Notes: generated from the sequence alone by a model not told the origin. A DNA stretch of 37,918 nt from Pseudomonas eutrophicaquae (GCF_023544715.1 NZ_JAMJEZ010000022.1:1-37918); one strand, 5' to 3'. Positions 26,403-35,348 are shown, numbered from the stretch's first letter. Translations and numbers: made by a program.

Positions 26403-27230
26403 ATGCAACAAGCAACCCATGGCGTCGATCTCGACGCGCTCGGCCGCAAGCGTCAGGTGCTGGATCTGGCCCGTGAGCCAGTCGCCCTCGATGTGGACAA
26501 CCTCGACCTGTTCTACGGTGAGAAGCAGGCGCTGTTCGGCGTCAACATGCAGATCCCCAAGAATCGCGTCACCGCCTTCATCGGCCCGTCCGGCTGCGGT
26601 AAATCGACCCTGCTGCGCACCATGAACCGCATGAACGATCTGGTCGATGGCTGCCGCGTAGAGGGCGAGATCCGCCTCGATGGCCAGAACATCTACCGCA
26701 AGGGCGAGGACGTGGCCGAGCTGCGCCGCCGCGTCGGCATGGTGTTCCAGAAGCCCAACCCGTTCCCCAAGAGCATCTACGAGAACGTGGTCTACGGCCT
26801 GCGCATCCAGGGCATCAACCAGAAGCGCCTGCTCGATGAGACCGTGGAGTGGGCGCTGAAGAGTGCAGCGCTGTGGGATGAGGTCAAGGATCGCCTGCAT
26901 GACTCGGCGCTGGGCCTCTCCGGCGGCCAGCAGCAGCGTCTGATCATTGCCCGCACCGTGGCGGTGCGCCCGGAAGTGCTGCTGCTCGACGAACCCTGCT
27001 CGGCGCTCGATCCGATCTCGACCCTCAAGGTCGAGGAGCTGATCAACGAGCTCAAGGGCCAGTACACCATCGTCATCGTGACCCACAACATGCAGCAGGC
27101 GGCGCGGGTCTCCGACTACACCGCGTTCATGTACATGGGCAAGCTGATCGAGTACGGCGACACCGATACCCTGTTCACCAACCCGGCGAAGAAGCAGACC
27201 GAGGACTACATCACCGGTCGCTACGGCTAA
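26403..27230 (+). CDS. pstB: Phosphate ABC transporter ATPase
   Basis: PstB is the cytoplasmic ATPase of the phosphate importer and also part of the PhoU-PhoR signalling complex. The 275-residue protein shows Walker [12 protein letters not shown] (about 60-70), the Q-loop [17 protein letters not shown] typical of PstB, the signature [18 protein letters not shown], Walker [13 protein letters not shown] and the H-loop [15 protein letters not shown] lies upstream of ATG 26403. About 24 extra residues precede the usual PstB start, as in other pseudomonads. It follows pstA by 54 bases and precedes phoU by 145 GC-rich bases with inverted repeats. Confidence 0.97.
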   Translation: MQQATHGVDLDALGRKRQVLDLAREPVALDVDNLDLFYGEKQALFGVNMQIPKNRVTAFIGPSGCGKSTLLRTMNRMNDLVDGCRVEGEIRLDGQNIYRKGEDVAELRRRVGMVFQKPNPFPKSIYENVVYGLRIQGINQKRLLDETVEWALKSAALWDEVKDRLHDSALGLSGGQQQRLIIARTVAVRPEVLLLDEPCSALDPISTLKVEELINELKGQYTIVIVTHNMQQAARVSDYTAFMYMGKLIEYGDTDTLFTNPAKKQTEDYITGRYG

Positions 27231-27375
27231 GGCCGCGGCACCTGATTGCCTGCCGCCGGCCCCTGCCGCCGGCGCCCTGTCCGGGCCTGCGGGTCCGGGC
27301 GTTCGCCAAGACCGCGGCCGGCTGCCCTGAGGGGCCCGGCCTGTTCCTGTATCCGGCTTCACCGAGGGTTTGCAC

Positions 27376-28101
27376 ATGATCAACAAGGACAGCCTTACCC
27401 ATCACATTTCCGCGCAGTTCAATGCCGAGCTCGAAGACATCCGCAGCCACCTTCTGGCGATGGGCGGACTGGTCGAGAAGCAGGTCAGCGATGCGGTCAA
27501 CGCGCTGGTCGAAGCCGACTCGGGGCTGGCCCAGCAGGTGCGCGAGGTCGATGGGCAGATCAACCAGATGGAGCGCGACATCGACGAGGAGTGCGTGCGC
27601 ATCCTCGCCCGGCGCCAGCCGGCCGCCTCCGATCTGCGCCTGATCATCAGCATCAGCAAGGCGGTGATCGACCTTGAGCGGATCGGCGATGAGTCGACCA
27701 AGATCGCCAAGCGCGCCATCGAACTGTGCGAGAGCGGCGAGGCGCCGCGAGGTTACGTGGAGATCCGCCACATCGGCGAGCAGGTGCGCAAGATGGTCCA
27801 GGAATCGCTGGACGCCTTCGCCCGCTTTGATGCCGAGCTGGCGCTGTCGGTGGCCCAGTACGACAAGAATGTCGATCGCGAGTACAAGAGCGCGCTGCGC
27901 GAGCTGGTCACCTACATGATGGAAGACCCGCGCTCGATCTCCCGGGTGCTCAGCGTGATCTGGGCACTGCGCTCGCTGGAGCGCATTGGTGACCATGCCC
28001 GCAACCTGGCCGAGCTGGTGATCTACCTGGTGCGCGGCACAGACGTGCGGCACATGGGCCTTGAGCGCATGCAGCAGGAAGTGCAGGGCACCCGCGAGTA
28101 A
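27376..28101 (+). CDS. phoU: Phosphate signalling regulator PhoU
   Basis: PhoU connects the Pst transporter to PhoR and keeps the Pho regulon off when phosphate is plentiful. The 241-residue protein is made of two three-helix bundles, each with the metal-binding signature: DLERIGDESTKIAKRA in the first and LERIGDHARNLAELVIYL in the second. The start MINKDSLTHHISAQFNAELEDI fits the family. ATG 27376 is chosen over an upstream in-frame TTG. Its stop is only three bases from the stop of the convergent gene 28105-28512, so the two transcripts must overlap unless a terminator lies within a gene. Confidence 0.97.
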   Translation: MINKDSLTHHISAQFNAELEDIRSHLLAMGGLVEKQVSDAVNALVEADSGLAQQVREVDGQINQMERDIDEECVRILARRQPAASDLRLIISISKAVIDLERIGDESTKIAKRAIELCESGEAPRGYVEIRHIGEQVRKMVQESLDAFARFDAELALSVAQYDKNVDREYKSALRELVTYMMEDPRSISRVLSVIWALRSLERIGDHARNLAELVIYLVRGTDVRHMGLERMQQEVQGTRE

Positions 28102-28104
28102 CGG

Positions 28105-28512
28105 CTATTGCCCGGCGGCGCTGGCGGGGTTGCCGGCAGCGTCGGCCTCGCCGGTATCGAGCTGCGGCAGGGTGCGGCGGTGCTGCAGCAGCAGACGCGG
28201 CGCGTCGGCCTGATAGCTGACCTGCTGATAGCGCTGCCAGGTGTTCAGGCAGGTGGCCAGCCCCAGGACCAGCAGGGCACTGATTGTTTCAGGCGCCAGC
28301 CCGCTCTGCTGGGCGAGCAGCGCGGGGGCGGAGCGATCGCGCGAGCGGCGCAGGTCCGTGGTCAGGTTGCGCAGGGCGCGCACCTCGACCGCATGCAGCG
28401 TCGCCACGCTTGCGGCGGCCTGCAGTTGCTCGGCCAGCGGGCCTTCGATGCTCAGTAGCGCTGCCTGGGCGCTGAGTGCCCGGCGCAGTTCGCTGAGGGT
28501 TCGGATACTCAT
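28105..28512 (-). CDS. Unknown protein with one hydrophobic segment
   Basis: I do not recognise this 135-residue protein. The first 80 residues are helical and polar (SELRRALSAQAALLSIEGPLAEQLQAAASV), with heptad-like leucines. A single hydrophobic stretch follows at about residues 75-90 (ISALLVLGLATCLNTW), then a polar C-terminus (PRLLLQHRRTLPQLD). It has an excellent ribosome site, AAGGAGG six bases before the ATG, so it is probably expressed. It lies downstream of a second small gene on the same strand and converges on phoU. Codon use looks like that of its neighbours. Membrane association is possible. Confidence 0.65.
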   Translation of the reverse strand: MSIRTLSELRRALSAQAALLSIEGPLAEQLQAAASVATLHAVEVRALRNLTTDLRRSRDRSAPALLAQQSGLAPETISALLVLGLATCLNTWQRYQQVSYQADAPRLLLQHRRTLPQLDTGEADAAGNPASAAGQ

Positions 28513-28547
28513 CAGGGCCTCCTTATCTACCGGGATGACTGACGTAA

Positions 28548-28766
28548 TCAGGACGGTTCGGACGGCGGTTCAAGCAGCAGCAGAAGCAGTTCGCTGAGCA
28601 GCGGATCATCGGCGCTCAGGTGATCATCGAGCGCCAGGCACACGCGATCGAACAGCTCGCGGGGGATGGTGACGCTCTGTCGCGCGCGCTGGGGTTGACC
28701 CAGAACCTGCTCGTCGCTGGCAGGCTGCTGACCATTGAGGAAAGGGTGCTCGGGGGGAGTGTTCAT
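28548..28766 (-). CDS. Small unknown protein next to the two-component pair
   Basis: I do not recognise this 72-residue protein. Its middle reads RQSVTIPRELFDRVCLALDDHLSADDPLLSELLLLLLEPP. The short beta-like SVTIPRELFDRV segment followed by helix resembles a ribbon-helix-helix start, but the acidic and leucine-rich C-terminus is unlike a DNA-binding dimer core. The start is uncertain: ATG 28766 is used, and in-frame ATGs at 28775 and 28796 would add three or ten residues. It sits 35 bases upstream of the 28105-28512 gene and between that gene and the sensor kinase, all on the minus strand, so the kinase, this gene and the next may form one operon. Confidence 0.55.
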   Translation of the reverse strand: MNTPPEHPFLNGQQPASDEQVLGQPQRARQSVTIPRELFDRVCLALDDHLSADDPLLSELLLLLLEPPSEPS

Positions 28767-28881
28767 CGCCTGCATTTCCTGTGCGCTGCGGGCCACGACT
28801 CCAGTCGCCGGTCACGGCGGGGATGTCTGGCCTGCTGTTCACAGCTTAGGCAATCTGCTGGCTCGATGGGCTCACGAAACC

Positions 28882-30930
28882 TCACAGGGCGTGAGAGCTT
28901 TGTACCGTCGCCCGCTCCGCGGTGGTGCGCGGCAGGCTCAGGCACATGCGCGTGCCGCGGGGCTGATTGTCCAGCGCCTGCACCTCACCGCCGTGGGCGA
29001 TGGCGATCAGGCGCACGATGTACAGCCCAAGCCCGCGGCCCAGCTCGTCGCTGCCGCTGCGAAAGCGCTCGAAGACCCCGGCCTTGTCGGCATCGGGAAT
29101 CCCGCAGCCCTGATCATCGACCTCCAGCAGCAGCTGGCTGGCGGTGACCTGCAGGCTGACGTTCACCAGACTGGCGGGCGGGGAGTGGGCGAAGGCGTTG
29201 TCGATCAGATTGTAGAGGGCGATGCGCAGCAGGCCGGCATCGCCCCGCCAGGGCAGCGGACCGGGCGGCAGGCAGCGCTGCAGCCGCTCGACCTGCGGAT
29301 GCTCGGTGACGGCGCGCGCGAGCAGCGCGACCAGATCGAAGCGGCTCATCTGCGGCTGCAGGGCCTGATGGCGCAGGCGTTCATGGCTGATCAGGCTGCT
29401 GGCGACATCGCTCAGCCGCTCGCCGGTACGGCGGATATTGTCGAGCCGGCGCTGCACCTCGCCGGGCAGCGCGCAATCGAGCAGACGCAGCGAGTCGAGC
29501 GAGGCCTTGATCATCGCCGCCGGGGTACGAAACTCATGGCAGGCGACCATCAGCAACTGGGTCTGGGCGGCTTCGGCATGGCGCAGGTCGCCGATCGCTT
29601 GCTGCAGGTGTGCGGTGCGCTCCTCGACCATCAGCTCCAGCCGCTGGTTGTTTTCGGTCAGGGTCTGCAGGGCCATGCGCCGGGCCTGTTCGCTGGCCTG
29701 CAGGCGGCGGCGCACGCGCCGCAGCAGCGTCACCTGCAGCATCAGCAGATGGATGAAGCCGGCGGCCTGCCAGAGCCAGAGCAGGGTCTCGCTGTAGCCG
29801 ATCCAGCCGAGGGCTGCGATCAGGTAGAGCAGGGTGGAGAGCAGGTGCAGTAGCAGGATCGGGCCATGCAGCAGCGCTTCGCGCTGGCGCTGCAGCATCT
29901 GCCAGGCGGTCCCCAGGATCATCAGCAGGAACAGCGGCAGGCTGACCACCAGCACCCAGGACAGCACCGCCGGCAAGCCGAGCAAGGTGGCCGGCAGGGC
30001 CGCGCCGATGCTAAGACCCGCCCAGAGCACCTGCAGGCGATAGAGCCGCGGCAGGTACTCGCGGGTGCGCAGCAGGCGGGTGAAGAGCAGGCAGCCGACG
30101 GCGATCAGCAGGCTGCTCGACAGGCTGGTCAGCTGATTGAGCAGGGCCGGATCATTTGGCGCCAGCAGGTGGGTCAGCAGCCCGTCGTTGATCACCCAGA
30201 CCAGCGAGAGGGTGGCGACATAGGCCAGCCAGTACAGCGCCAGCGGGTCGCGCAGCAGCACGAAGGTGGCCAGGGCGCCGAGCATCATCAGCAGGTTGAC
30301 GGTCAGCACGGCGCCGAGCAGCAGGCCCTGGCCGGTGACGTGCAGCGGGTAGAGCGCCGGGTGGTGCAGCTTGACGATCGCCGCCTGGATGCTCTGGGTC
30401 TGCAGGTGCAGCAGCACGGTGGTGCGCGGTGTGTCGTAGAGGTCGAGGAGGAAGGCCGGGCGCAGGGCAGGCAGCATCCAGCGCGCTGAGGCGATCTGAT
30501 CGCCGGCGATGCCCGTCAGACGCAGCTGACCGTTGCCATCGGTCTGGTAGGCGATCACCCGGTCGAGCACCGAGGGGGCGATGTCGAGCACCACCTGCTC
30601 GATGGGCGCCGCCCGGGCGTCCAGCTCGAAGGCCAGCCAGACGCTGTCGCTGCGATAGCCACGGCCCAGATGGCCGGGCAGGGCAACGAACTGGCCGGCC
30701 CGAAAAGCCGCTAGCGCCTCCTGCGGGCTGGCGGGAGCCTGGTCGGGAGGGCTGGCCTGCAGTTGTCCGTAGAGGTTCAGGTGGCGAAAATCGGCAGCCA
30801 GTTGCACGCTGGCCGGCGCCGCGCAGGCCAAGGCCGGCCACAGCAGAAGCAGTACCCATAACCAGAGACAGGCCGGGCGCCTGGACGGGGTGAGCAGCGG
30901 GTCATGGCGGTGCAGGCAAGGCGCAGGCAA
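28882..30930 (-). CDS. 7TMR-DISM sensor histidine kinase
   Basis: A membrane histidine kinase of about 682 residues. After a signal peptide (WVLLLLWPALACAAP) comes a periplasmic 7TMR-DISM extracellular domain (YRSDSVWLAFELD is its hallmark). Seven membrane helices follow (from VTGQGLLLGAVLTVNLLM onward), then a coiled linker and a HisKA domain with the phospho-accepting His in ACHEFRTPAAMIKAS. The HATPase domain has NLIDNAFAHSP, DDQGCGIP and GRGLGLYIVR. DISM domains sense small ligands, often carbohydrates; the ligand here is unknown. The start is unclear: ATG 30972 shares bases with the ATG of the divergent regulator and has no ribosome site, so I prefer TTG 30930, which follows AGGGTGG. Confidence 0.88.
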   Translation of the reverse strand: MPAPCLHRHDPLLTPSRRPACLWLWVLLLLWPALACAAPASVQLAADFRHLNLYGQLQASPPDQAPASPQEALAAFRAGQFVALPGHLGRGYRSDSVWLAFELDARAAPIEQVVLDIAPSVLDRVIAYQTDGNGQLRLTGIAGDQIASARWMLPALRPAFLLDLYDTPRTTVLLHLQTQSIQAAIVKLHHPALYPLHVTGQGLLLGAVLTVNLLMMLGALATFVLLRDPLALYWLAYVATLSLVWVINDGLLTHLLAPNDPALLNQLTSLSSSLLIAVGCLLFTRLLRTREYLPRLYRLQVLWAGLSIGAALPATLLGLPAVLSWVLVVSLPLFLLMILGTAWQMLQRQREALLHGPILLLHLLSTLLYLIAALGWIGYSETLLWLWQAAGFIHLLMLQVTLLRRVRRRLQASEQARRMALQTLTENNQRLELMVEERTAHLQQAIGDLRHAEAAQTQLLMVACHEFRTPAAMIKASLDSLRLLDCALPGEVQRRLDNIRRTGERLSDVASSLISHERLRHQALQPQMSRFDLVALLARAVTEHPQVERLQRCLPPGPLPWRGDAGLLRIALYNLIDNAFAHSPPASLVNVSLQVTASQLLLEVDDQGCGIPDADKAGVFERFRSGSDELGRGLGLYIVRLIAIAHGGEVQALDNQPRGTRMCLSLPRTTAERATVQSSHAL

Positions 30931-30970
30931 GATATCCACCCTTTGTGATGTACTGCTGCAGGAGTGCCCC

Positions 30971-31687
30971 ATGCACGATCCGGCTTCCCGTTATACCGTG
31001 GTCCTCGTCGAGGACGAACCGATCCTGCGTGAGGAGCTGAGCTTCCAGCTCGAGCACCAGGGCTTTCGGGTGCAGGCGGTCGAGTCGGCGGCCGCGCTGT
31101 ACCGCGTGCTGGCGGTCACCAGTCCGGTGGTGGTGGTGCTGGACATTGGTCTTGAGGGTGAGGACGGGCTGCAGGTCTGCAGTTACCTGCGCGCCCATGA
31201 TAGTCGCATGGGCATCGTGCTTGTCACCGCCCGCGCGGCGCGCGAGGACCGGCTGGCCGGGCTGGCGCTGGGCGCGGATGCCTATCTGGTCAAGCCGATC
31301 GATATTGATGAGCTGGCGCTGATCCTGCGCCGCCTGATGGCCCGCGAGCCGGACGCCGCGCCGCCGGTCTTGCTGGCCGCGAGCTGCGAGCCACCCGCCG
31401 CTGCCTGGCAGCTGACCGGCAATGGCCTGTGCCTGGAAGCGCCGAACGGCCAGACCCTGCTGCTGACTTTCAGTGAACAGCGCCTGCTGCAGACGCTGAT
31501 GGCGCGTCAGGGCGAGGCGTGCAGCTACGCCGAGCTGGGCGGCGCGCTGCAGTGGCCGAATGATGAGTTCGACAAGCACCGGCTGGAGGTGATCGTCAGT
31601 CGCCTGCGCGCCAAGGTCGAGCGCCAGTGCGGCCAGCGCCTGCCGCTGCAGACCGAGCGCAACTTCGGCTATCGGCTGCAGCGCTGA
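30971..31687 (+). CDS. OmpR/PhoB-family response regulator
   Basis: A 238-residue DNA-binding response regulator, divergent from the DISM kinase and presumably its partner. The receiver domain (about 8-125) has the acidic pair Glu14-Asp15 in VLVEDEP, the phosphorylation site Asp58 in VVVLDIGLEGEDG, and Lys108 in AYLVKPIDIDEL. The C-terminal winged helix (about 160-238) ends VSRLRAKVERQCG and TERNFGYRLQR, as in OmpR-type proteins. GGAG six bases upstream supports ATG 30971 rather than an earlier in-frame ATG. Its stop lies 10 bases from the convergent phoR stop. Its own targets are unknown; it is clearly distinct from PhoB in sequence. Confidence 0.9.
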   Translation: MHDPASRYTVVLVEDEPILREELSFQLEHQGFRVQAVESAAALYRVLAVTSPVVVVLDIGLEGEDGLQVCSYLRAHDSRMGIVLVTARAAREDRLAGLALGADAYLVKPIDIDELALILRRLMAREPDAAPPVLLAASCEPPAAAWQLTGNGLCLEAPNGQTLLLTFSEQRLLQTLMARQGEACSYAELGGALQWPNDEFDKHRLEVIVSRLRAKVERQCGQRLPLQTERNFGYRLQR

Positions 31688-31697
31688 GGCGCGCCGC

Positions 31698-33014
31698 TCA
31701 GTCCTCCGGATCTTGCGCGGCCTGGCTGAGCTGGGCGGACGAGAAGTGGCAGGTAAAGGTGCTGCCCTGCCCGGGGGTGCTGTCGATGCTGAGGTTGGCG
31801 CGGTGGTGGATCAGCACATGCTTGACGATTGCCAGCCCCAGCCCGGTGCCGCCGGTGTTGGCGGCGCGGCTGGCATCGACCCGGTAGAAACGCTCGGTCA
31901 GGCGCGGCAGGTGCTTGGCCTCGATGCCCGGGCCGTTGTCGCTGACCGCCAGATGCGCGCCCTGCTCATCCCGCCACCAGCGCATCCGGATGGTGCCGCC
32001 CGCCGGGGTGTACTTGACCGCATTGAACACCAGATTGGAAAAAGCGCTGCGCAGCTCCAGTTCGCTGCCCTTGAGGGCCAGGCCGGTATCGGCCTCCAGC
32101 TCGATCACATGCTGGCCGGCGGAGAGCGCCAGGGCATCGCTGCGGATCGAGGCGAGCAGGGCCTTAACCGGCACATGCCGGTTGTCGGCCGGGTAGTCGC
32201 GCGCTTCAAGGCTGGCCAGCATCAGCAGGTCGCTGAGCAGGTTCTGCATGCGCAGGCTCTGTTGCTGCATCTGCTGCAGCGGCCGGCGCCAGCGGGCTTC
32301 CAGGCTGTCGGCGTGATCGAGCAGGGTTTCCAGATAGCCGCTCAGCACGGTCAGCGGCGTGCGCAGCTCATGGGAGACGTTGGCGACGAAGTCCTTGCGC
32401 ATCTGCTCCAGCTGATGCACGCGGGTCACATCGCGCACCAGCATCAGGTGCTGGCCGTTGCCGTAGAGGGTGACCTGAAACTGCAGGCGGATCCGCTCGC
32501 TGACCGGTGAGACCAGCTCCAGCGGCTCGGCATAGTGGTTCTGGGCAAAGTACTCGTGAAAGCGTGGGTGGCGGACCAGATTGGTGATCGGCTGACCGCC
32601 ATCCTGCGGACTTTTCAGGCCGAGCAGGGTTTCCGCCGCCTGGTTCCACCATTCCAGATTGCCCTGGGCATCGAGCATGATCACCGCATCCTTGAGCGCG
32701 GCGGTGGACTGCTGGACCCGGTCGATCACCGCCTGCAAGCGCCCACGGGCCTGCTGGTTGCGCCGCTGCAGGTGGTAGATGGCATCGAACACCTCACCCC
32801 ACAGGCCACTGCTTTCCGGCGGCAGCTCGTCGGGGCCGGCATGCTTGACCCACAGGTACAGGCGCACCAGCTGGCGGAGGTTCCAGTACAGGTACAAGCC
32901 AAGCCCGGCCACCAGGCTCCAGGCGTATTCGCCGCTGATCAGCCCGAGCAGCAGGCTGATGGCCAGCACGCTCAGCAGGCGGCGAAGCAGAAGGGTGCGC
33001 CAGTCCAGATTCAC
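31698..33014 (-). CDS. phoR: Phosphate regulon sensor histidine kinase
   Basis: PhoR phosphorylates PhoB when phosphate is scarce. The 438-residue protein has two N-terminal membrane helices (about 10-27 and 31-53) with almost no periplasmic part, then a linker and a PAS domain (about 97-200). The HisKA domain carries His215 in VANVSHELRTPLTVL. The HATPase domain has Asn331 in NLVFNAVKYTP, DNGPGI (359-364) and GGTGLGL (388-394). The lack of a periplasmic sensor region fits the idea that it is controlled through PstB and PhoU. It lies 54 bases downstream of phoB. Confidence 0.96.
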   Translation of the reverse strand: MNLDWRTLLLRRLLSVLAISLLLGLISGEYAWSLVAGLGLYLYWNLRQLVRLYLWVKHAGPDELPPESSGLWGEVFDAIYHLQRRNQQARGRLQAVIDRVQQSTAALKDAVIMLDAQGNLEWWNQAAETLLGLKSPQDGGQPITNLVRHPRFHEYFAQNHYAEPLELVSPVSERIRLQFQVTLYGNGQHLMLVRDVTRVHQLEQMRKDFVANVSHELRTPLTVLSGYLETLLDHADSLEARWRRPLQQMQQQSLRMQNLLSDLLMLASLEARDYPADNRHVPVKALLASIRSDALALSAGQHVIELEADTGLALKGSELELRSAFSNLVFNAVKYTPAGGTIRMRWWRDEQGAHLAVSDNGPGIEAKHLPRLTERFYRVDASRAANTGGTGLGLAIVKHVLIHHRANLSIDSTPGQGSTFTCHFSSAQLSQAAQDPED

Positions 33015-33068
33015 CGTAAGATCCTTGTGCAGCGAGTCGGTGCAGCAGGCCCGTCAGGGGCCCGTGGC

Positions 33069-33758
33069 TCAGCTCTTGGTGGAGAAACGATAACCGGTGC
33101 CGCGCACGGTCTGCACCAGGTGCTCGTAGCGCTCGCCCAGTGCCTTGCGCAGCCGGCGGATATGCACATCGACGGTGCGCTCCTCGACGTAGACATTGCC
33201 GCCCCAGACCTGATCGAGCAGCTGGCTGCGGGTGTAGGCGCGCTCCTGATGGGTCATGAAGAACTGCAGCAGGCGGTATTCGGTCGGACCCATCTCGGCG
33301 GGCGTGCCATCCAGGGTCACCCGGTGGCCGAGCGGATCAAGCACCAGACCACCGACCTCAATCGGCGTCTCACCATCACTGACCCCGGCGCGGCGCAGCA
33401 CCGCCTTGAGGCGCGCGACCAGCTCGCGGGGCGAGAACGGCTTGGTGATGTAGTCGTCGGCGCCGACTTCCAGCCCCTGGATCTTGTTGTCTTCCTCACC
33501 CTTGGCGGTGAGCATGATGATCGGCGTGCCGGCGGTCAGCTCGTCACGCTTGAGGCGCCGGGCCAGCTCGATGCCGCTGGTCCCCGGCAGCATCCAGTCG
33601 AGCAGGATCAGGTCCGGCTTGCGATCGACGATCAGGGCGTGGGCCTGCGGGGCGTTTTCCGCCTCCAGGCATTCATAGCCGGCCATTTCCAGCGCGACAG
33701 CGATCATTTCGCGGATCGGTGCTTCATCGTCAACGATGAGGATGGACTTGCCTGCCAT
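33069..33758 (-). CDS. phoB: Phosphate regulon response regulator
   Basis: PhoB is the transcription factor that binds Pho boxes and activates pst and other phosphate-starvation genes. The protein has the standard 229 residues: receiver with Asp10-Asp11 in [12 protein letters not shown], phosphorylation site Asp54 in [11 protein letters not shown] and Lys106 in [12 protein letters not shown]. The winged-helix domain contains [34 protein letters not shown] and [10 protein letters not shown]. The start at 33758 ([11 protein letters not shown]) is preferred over one 39 bases upstream because it gives the exact family start. A three-repeat Pho box lies about 45-70 bases upstream, so the gene is autoregulated. 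Confidence 0.97.
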   Translation of the reverse strand: MAGKSILIVDDEAPIREMIAVALEMAGYECLEAENAPQAHALIVDRKPDLILLDWMLPGTSGIELARRLKRDELTAGTPIIMLTAKGEEDNKIQGLEVGADDYITKPFSPRELVARLKAVLRRAGVSDGETPIEVGGLVLDPLGHRVTLDGTPAEMGPTEYRLLQFFMTHQERAYTRSQLLDQVWGGNVYVEERTVDVHIRRLRKALGERYEHLVQTVRGTGYRFSTKS

Positions 33759-33783
33759 GGGGGGATCTCTCGCTATGTTTGCC

Positions 33784-33829
33784 AATATGCCAGGCATTAC
33801 ATAACCAAATTGTTACGGCGGTGTGACAG
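33784..33829 (-). promoter_or_regulatory. Pho box and -10 element of phoB
   Basis: On the minus strand CTGTCAC (33829-33823), CCGTAAC (33818-33812) and TGGTTAT (33807-33801) form three repeats with an 11-base period. CATATT (33789-33784) follows 11 bases later as a -10 element. This lies in the 96-base gap between the phoB start and the ubiA stop, which confirms phoBR has its own PhoB-controlled promoter. Confidence 0.82.
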
Positions 33830-33854
33830 ATCCGCGTGCCCCGGCGCCTGGGCG

Positions 33855-34745
33855 TCAACGCGCCAGCTGGTCGAGCAGCACGCCGGCAAACACCGCCAGC
33901 CCCGCCCAGTGGTTGTGCAAAAACGCCTGCAGGCAGACCAGCCGCTCCCGGCTGCGGGTGCTCTGGTACTGCCAGGCGTAGCAGCCGGCCGCGGTGCCCA
34001 GGCCGATCTCGAACAGCAGCCCGAGGCCAAAGGCGTGCCCGGCCAGCGCCAGACAGGCCAGCTGCAGGCCCTGCAGGGCGAGGATGATCTGCCGGTCGGC
34101 GCGGCCGAACAGGATGGCGGTGGACTTGACGCCGATCTTCAGGTCGTCGTCGCGGTCGGTCATCGCGTAGTAGGTGTCGTAGGCGATGGTCCACAGCAGG
34201 TTGGCGGCGTAGAGCAGCCAGGCGGCGGCCGGCACCTCGCCGCGCGTGGCGCTGAAGGCCATCAGGATGCCCCACGAGTAGGCCGCGCCGAGAAACAGCT
34301 GCGGCAGATGGGTGTGGCGCTTCATGAACGGGTACAGCGCCGCCATCGCCACCGCACCGAAGGACAGCAGCACGGTGAACGGGTTGGTGAGCAGCACCAG
34401 GGCGAAGGCGGCCACCATCAGCACCGCGAAAGTCAGCAGCGCCTCGCGGGGACGCAGCAGCCCACTGGCCAGCGGGCGGTCGCGGGTGCGCTGGACGTGG
34501 CCATCGAAATCACGGTCGGCATAGTCGTTGATCGCGCAGCCGGCCGAGCGGGTGAGGATCACGCCGAGGGTGAAGATGACGATCAGCGCCAGTGGCGGCA
34601 GGCCCTCGGCGGCGATCCACAGCGCCGAGAGGGTCGGCCAGAGCAGCAGGTAGATGCCGATCGGCCGGTCCAGGCGGGTCAGGGCAATGAAGTCACGGGC
34701 CCGTGGGTGGGTACGGGCCAGGGCATCGAGCAGGGGGGACAGCAT
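33855..34745 (-). CDS. ubiA: 4-hydroxybenzoate polyprenyltransferase
   Basis: UbiA attaches the polyprenyl tail to 4-hydroxybenzoate in the inner membrane, the second committed step of ubiquinone synthesis. The 296-residue protein has about eight or nine membrane helices. Both Asp-rich Mg-diphosphate motifs are visible: [20 protein letters not shown] at about 72-91 and the [20 protein letters not shown] region at about 189-208. GAGGT lies six bases before the ATG at 34745. It is the last gene of ubiC-DUF3087-ubiA, 48 bases after the DUF3087 gene. Confidence 0.97.
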   Translation of the reverse strand: MLSPLLDALARTHPRARDFIALTRLDRPIGIYLLLWPTLSALWIAAEGLPPLALIVIFTLGVILTRSAGCAINDYADRDFDGHVQRTRDRPLASGLLRPREALLTFAVLMVAAFALVLLTNPFTVLLSFGAVAMAALYPFMKRHTHLPQLFLGAAYSWGILMAFSATRGEVPAAAWLLYAANLLWTIAYDTYYAMTDRDDDLKIGVKSTAILFGRADRQIILALQGLQLACLALAGHAFGLGLLFEIGLGTAAGCYAWQYQSTRSRERLVCLQAFLHNHWAGLAVFAGVLLDQLAR

Positions 34746-34793
34746 CGGGAACCTCGCAAGCGGGGCGGCCGGAGAGTGGCCGCGAAAGGGGGA

Positions 34794-35321
34794 TCAGCGG
34801 CGCGGCGCGCTCAGCGCCTGCAGCCAGGCGGGATCGAGACGCGGCTGGTCGATGTCCAGCCCCTGGGCCTGCATGGCCTCGCTGTGCTGGTTGATCTCCG
34901 CGACCAGGCTGCTCAGCTCGCTGCTGTTGCCGTCGAGCTGGTGCATCTGGGTCAGGCCCAGATGGTAGAAGCGCAGCAGGCGCATGGCGGCAGGATCGCC
35001 AGCCGCCACGCCGGCGCGCACCTGATGCAGGCGATTGGTCACCTGCATCAGGCTGCGTTTGAGCTGCCAGCCGTACACCGCACAGGCCATCCACGGCTGT
35101 GACCACAGCTGCAGGCGCACCAGGGCGAGGGTGGTGAGCAGTCCGGCCAGCACCCCGCCAAGATTCAGGCGGAAGTTGTCGCCCCCGGGGGTGCCAAAGA
35201 ACAGTACGGCCAGGCCCGAGAGCAGCATGGCCAGCGCGACGAAGATCACGATGACCACCAGGGCGCTGCGGCGGGTCTGCTGGCGATAGTGTTCGGGGTT
35301 CATCGGGCGGATTTCGAACAT
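34794..35321 (-). CDS. DUF3087 family membrane protein
   Basis: A 175-residue protein of the DUF3087 family, function unknown. It starts MFEIRPMNPEHYRQQTRRSA, then has two hydrophobic helices (about 20-42 and 53-68). A polar helical C-terminal half follows (WQLKRSLMQVTNRLHQVRAG, LRFYHLGLTQMHQLDGNSSELSSL), likely in the cytoplasm. GGAGCG precedes the start at 35321; an alternative ATG at 35303 is possible. It is inserted between ubiC and ubiA with gaps of 27 and 48 bases on the same strand, so it is co-transcribed with them. A link to ubiquinone synthesis is suggested only by position. Confidence 0.85.
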   Translation of the reverse strand: MFEIRPMNPEHYRQQTRRSALVVIVIFVALAMLLSGLAVLFFGTPGGDNFRLNLGGVLAGLLTTLALVRLQLWSQPWMACAVYGWQLKRSLMQVTNRLHQVRAGVAAGDPAAMRLLRFYHLGLTQMHQLDGNSSELSSLVAEINQHSEAMQAQGLDIDQPRLDPAWLQALSAPRR

Positions 35322-35348
35322 GGCGGACGCTCCGGGGCGGGTGAGGGG

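Noticed and set aside
22785-27386. A 1533-codon open frame on the minus strand opposite pstC-pstA-pstB
   Set aside because: It is exactly antisense to three unmistakable pst genes, has the His/Gln/Arg-rich composition of GC-skewed antisense frames and no recognisable domain.
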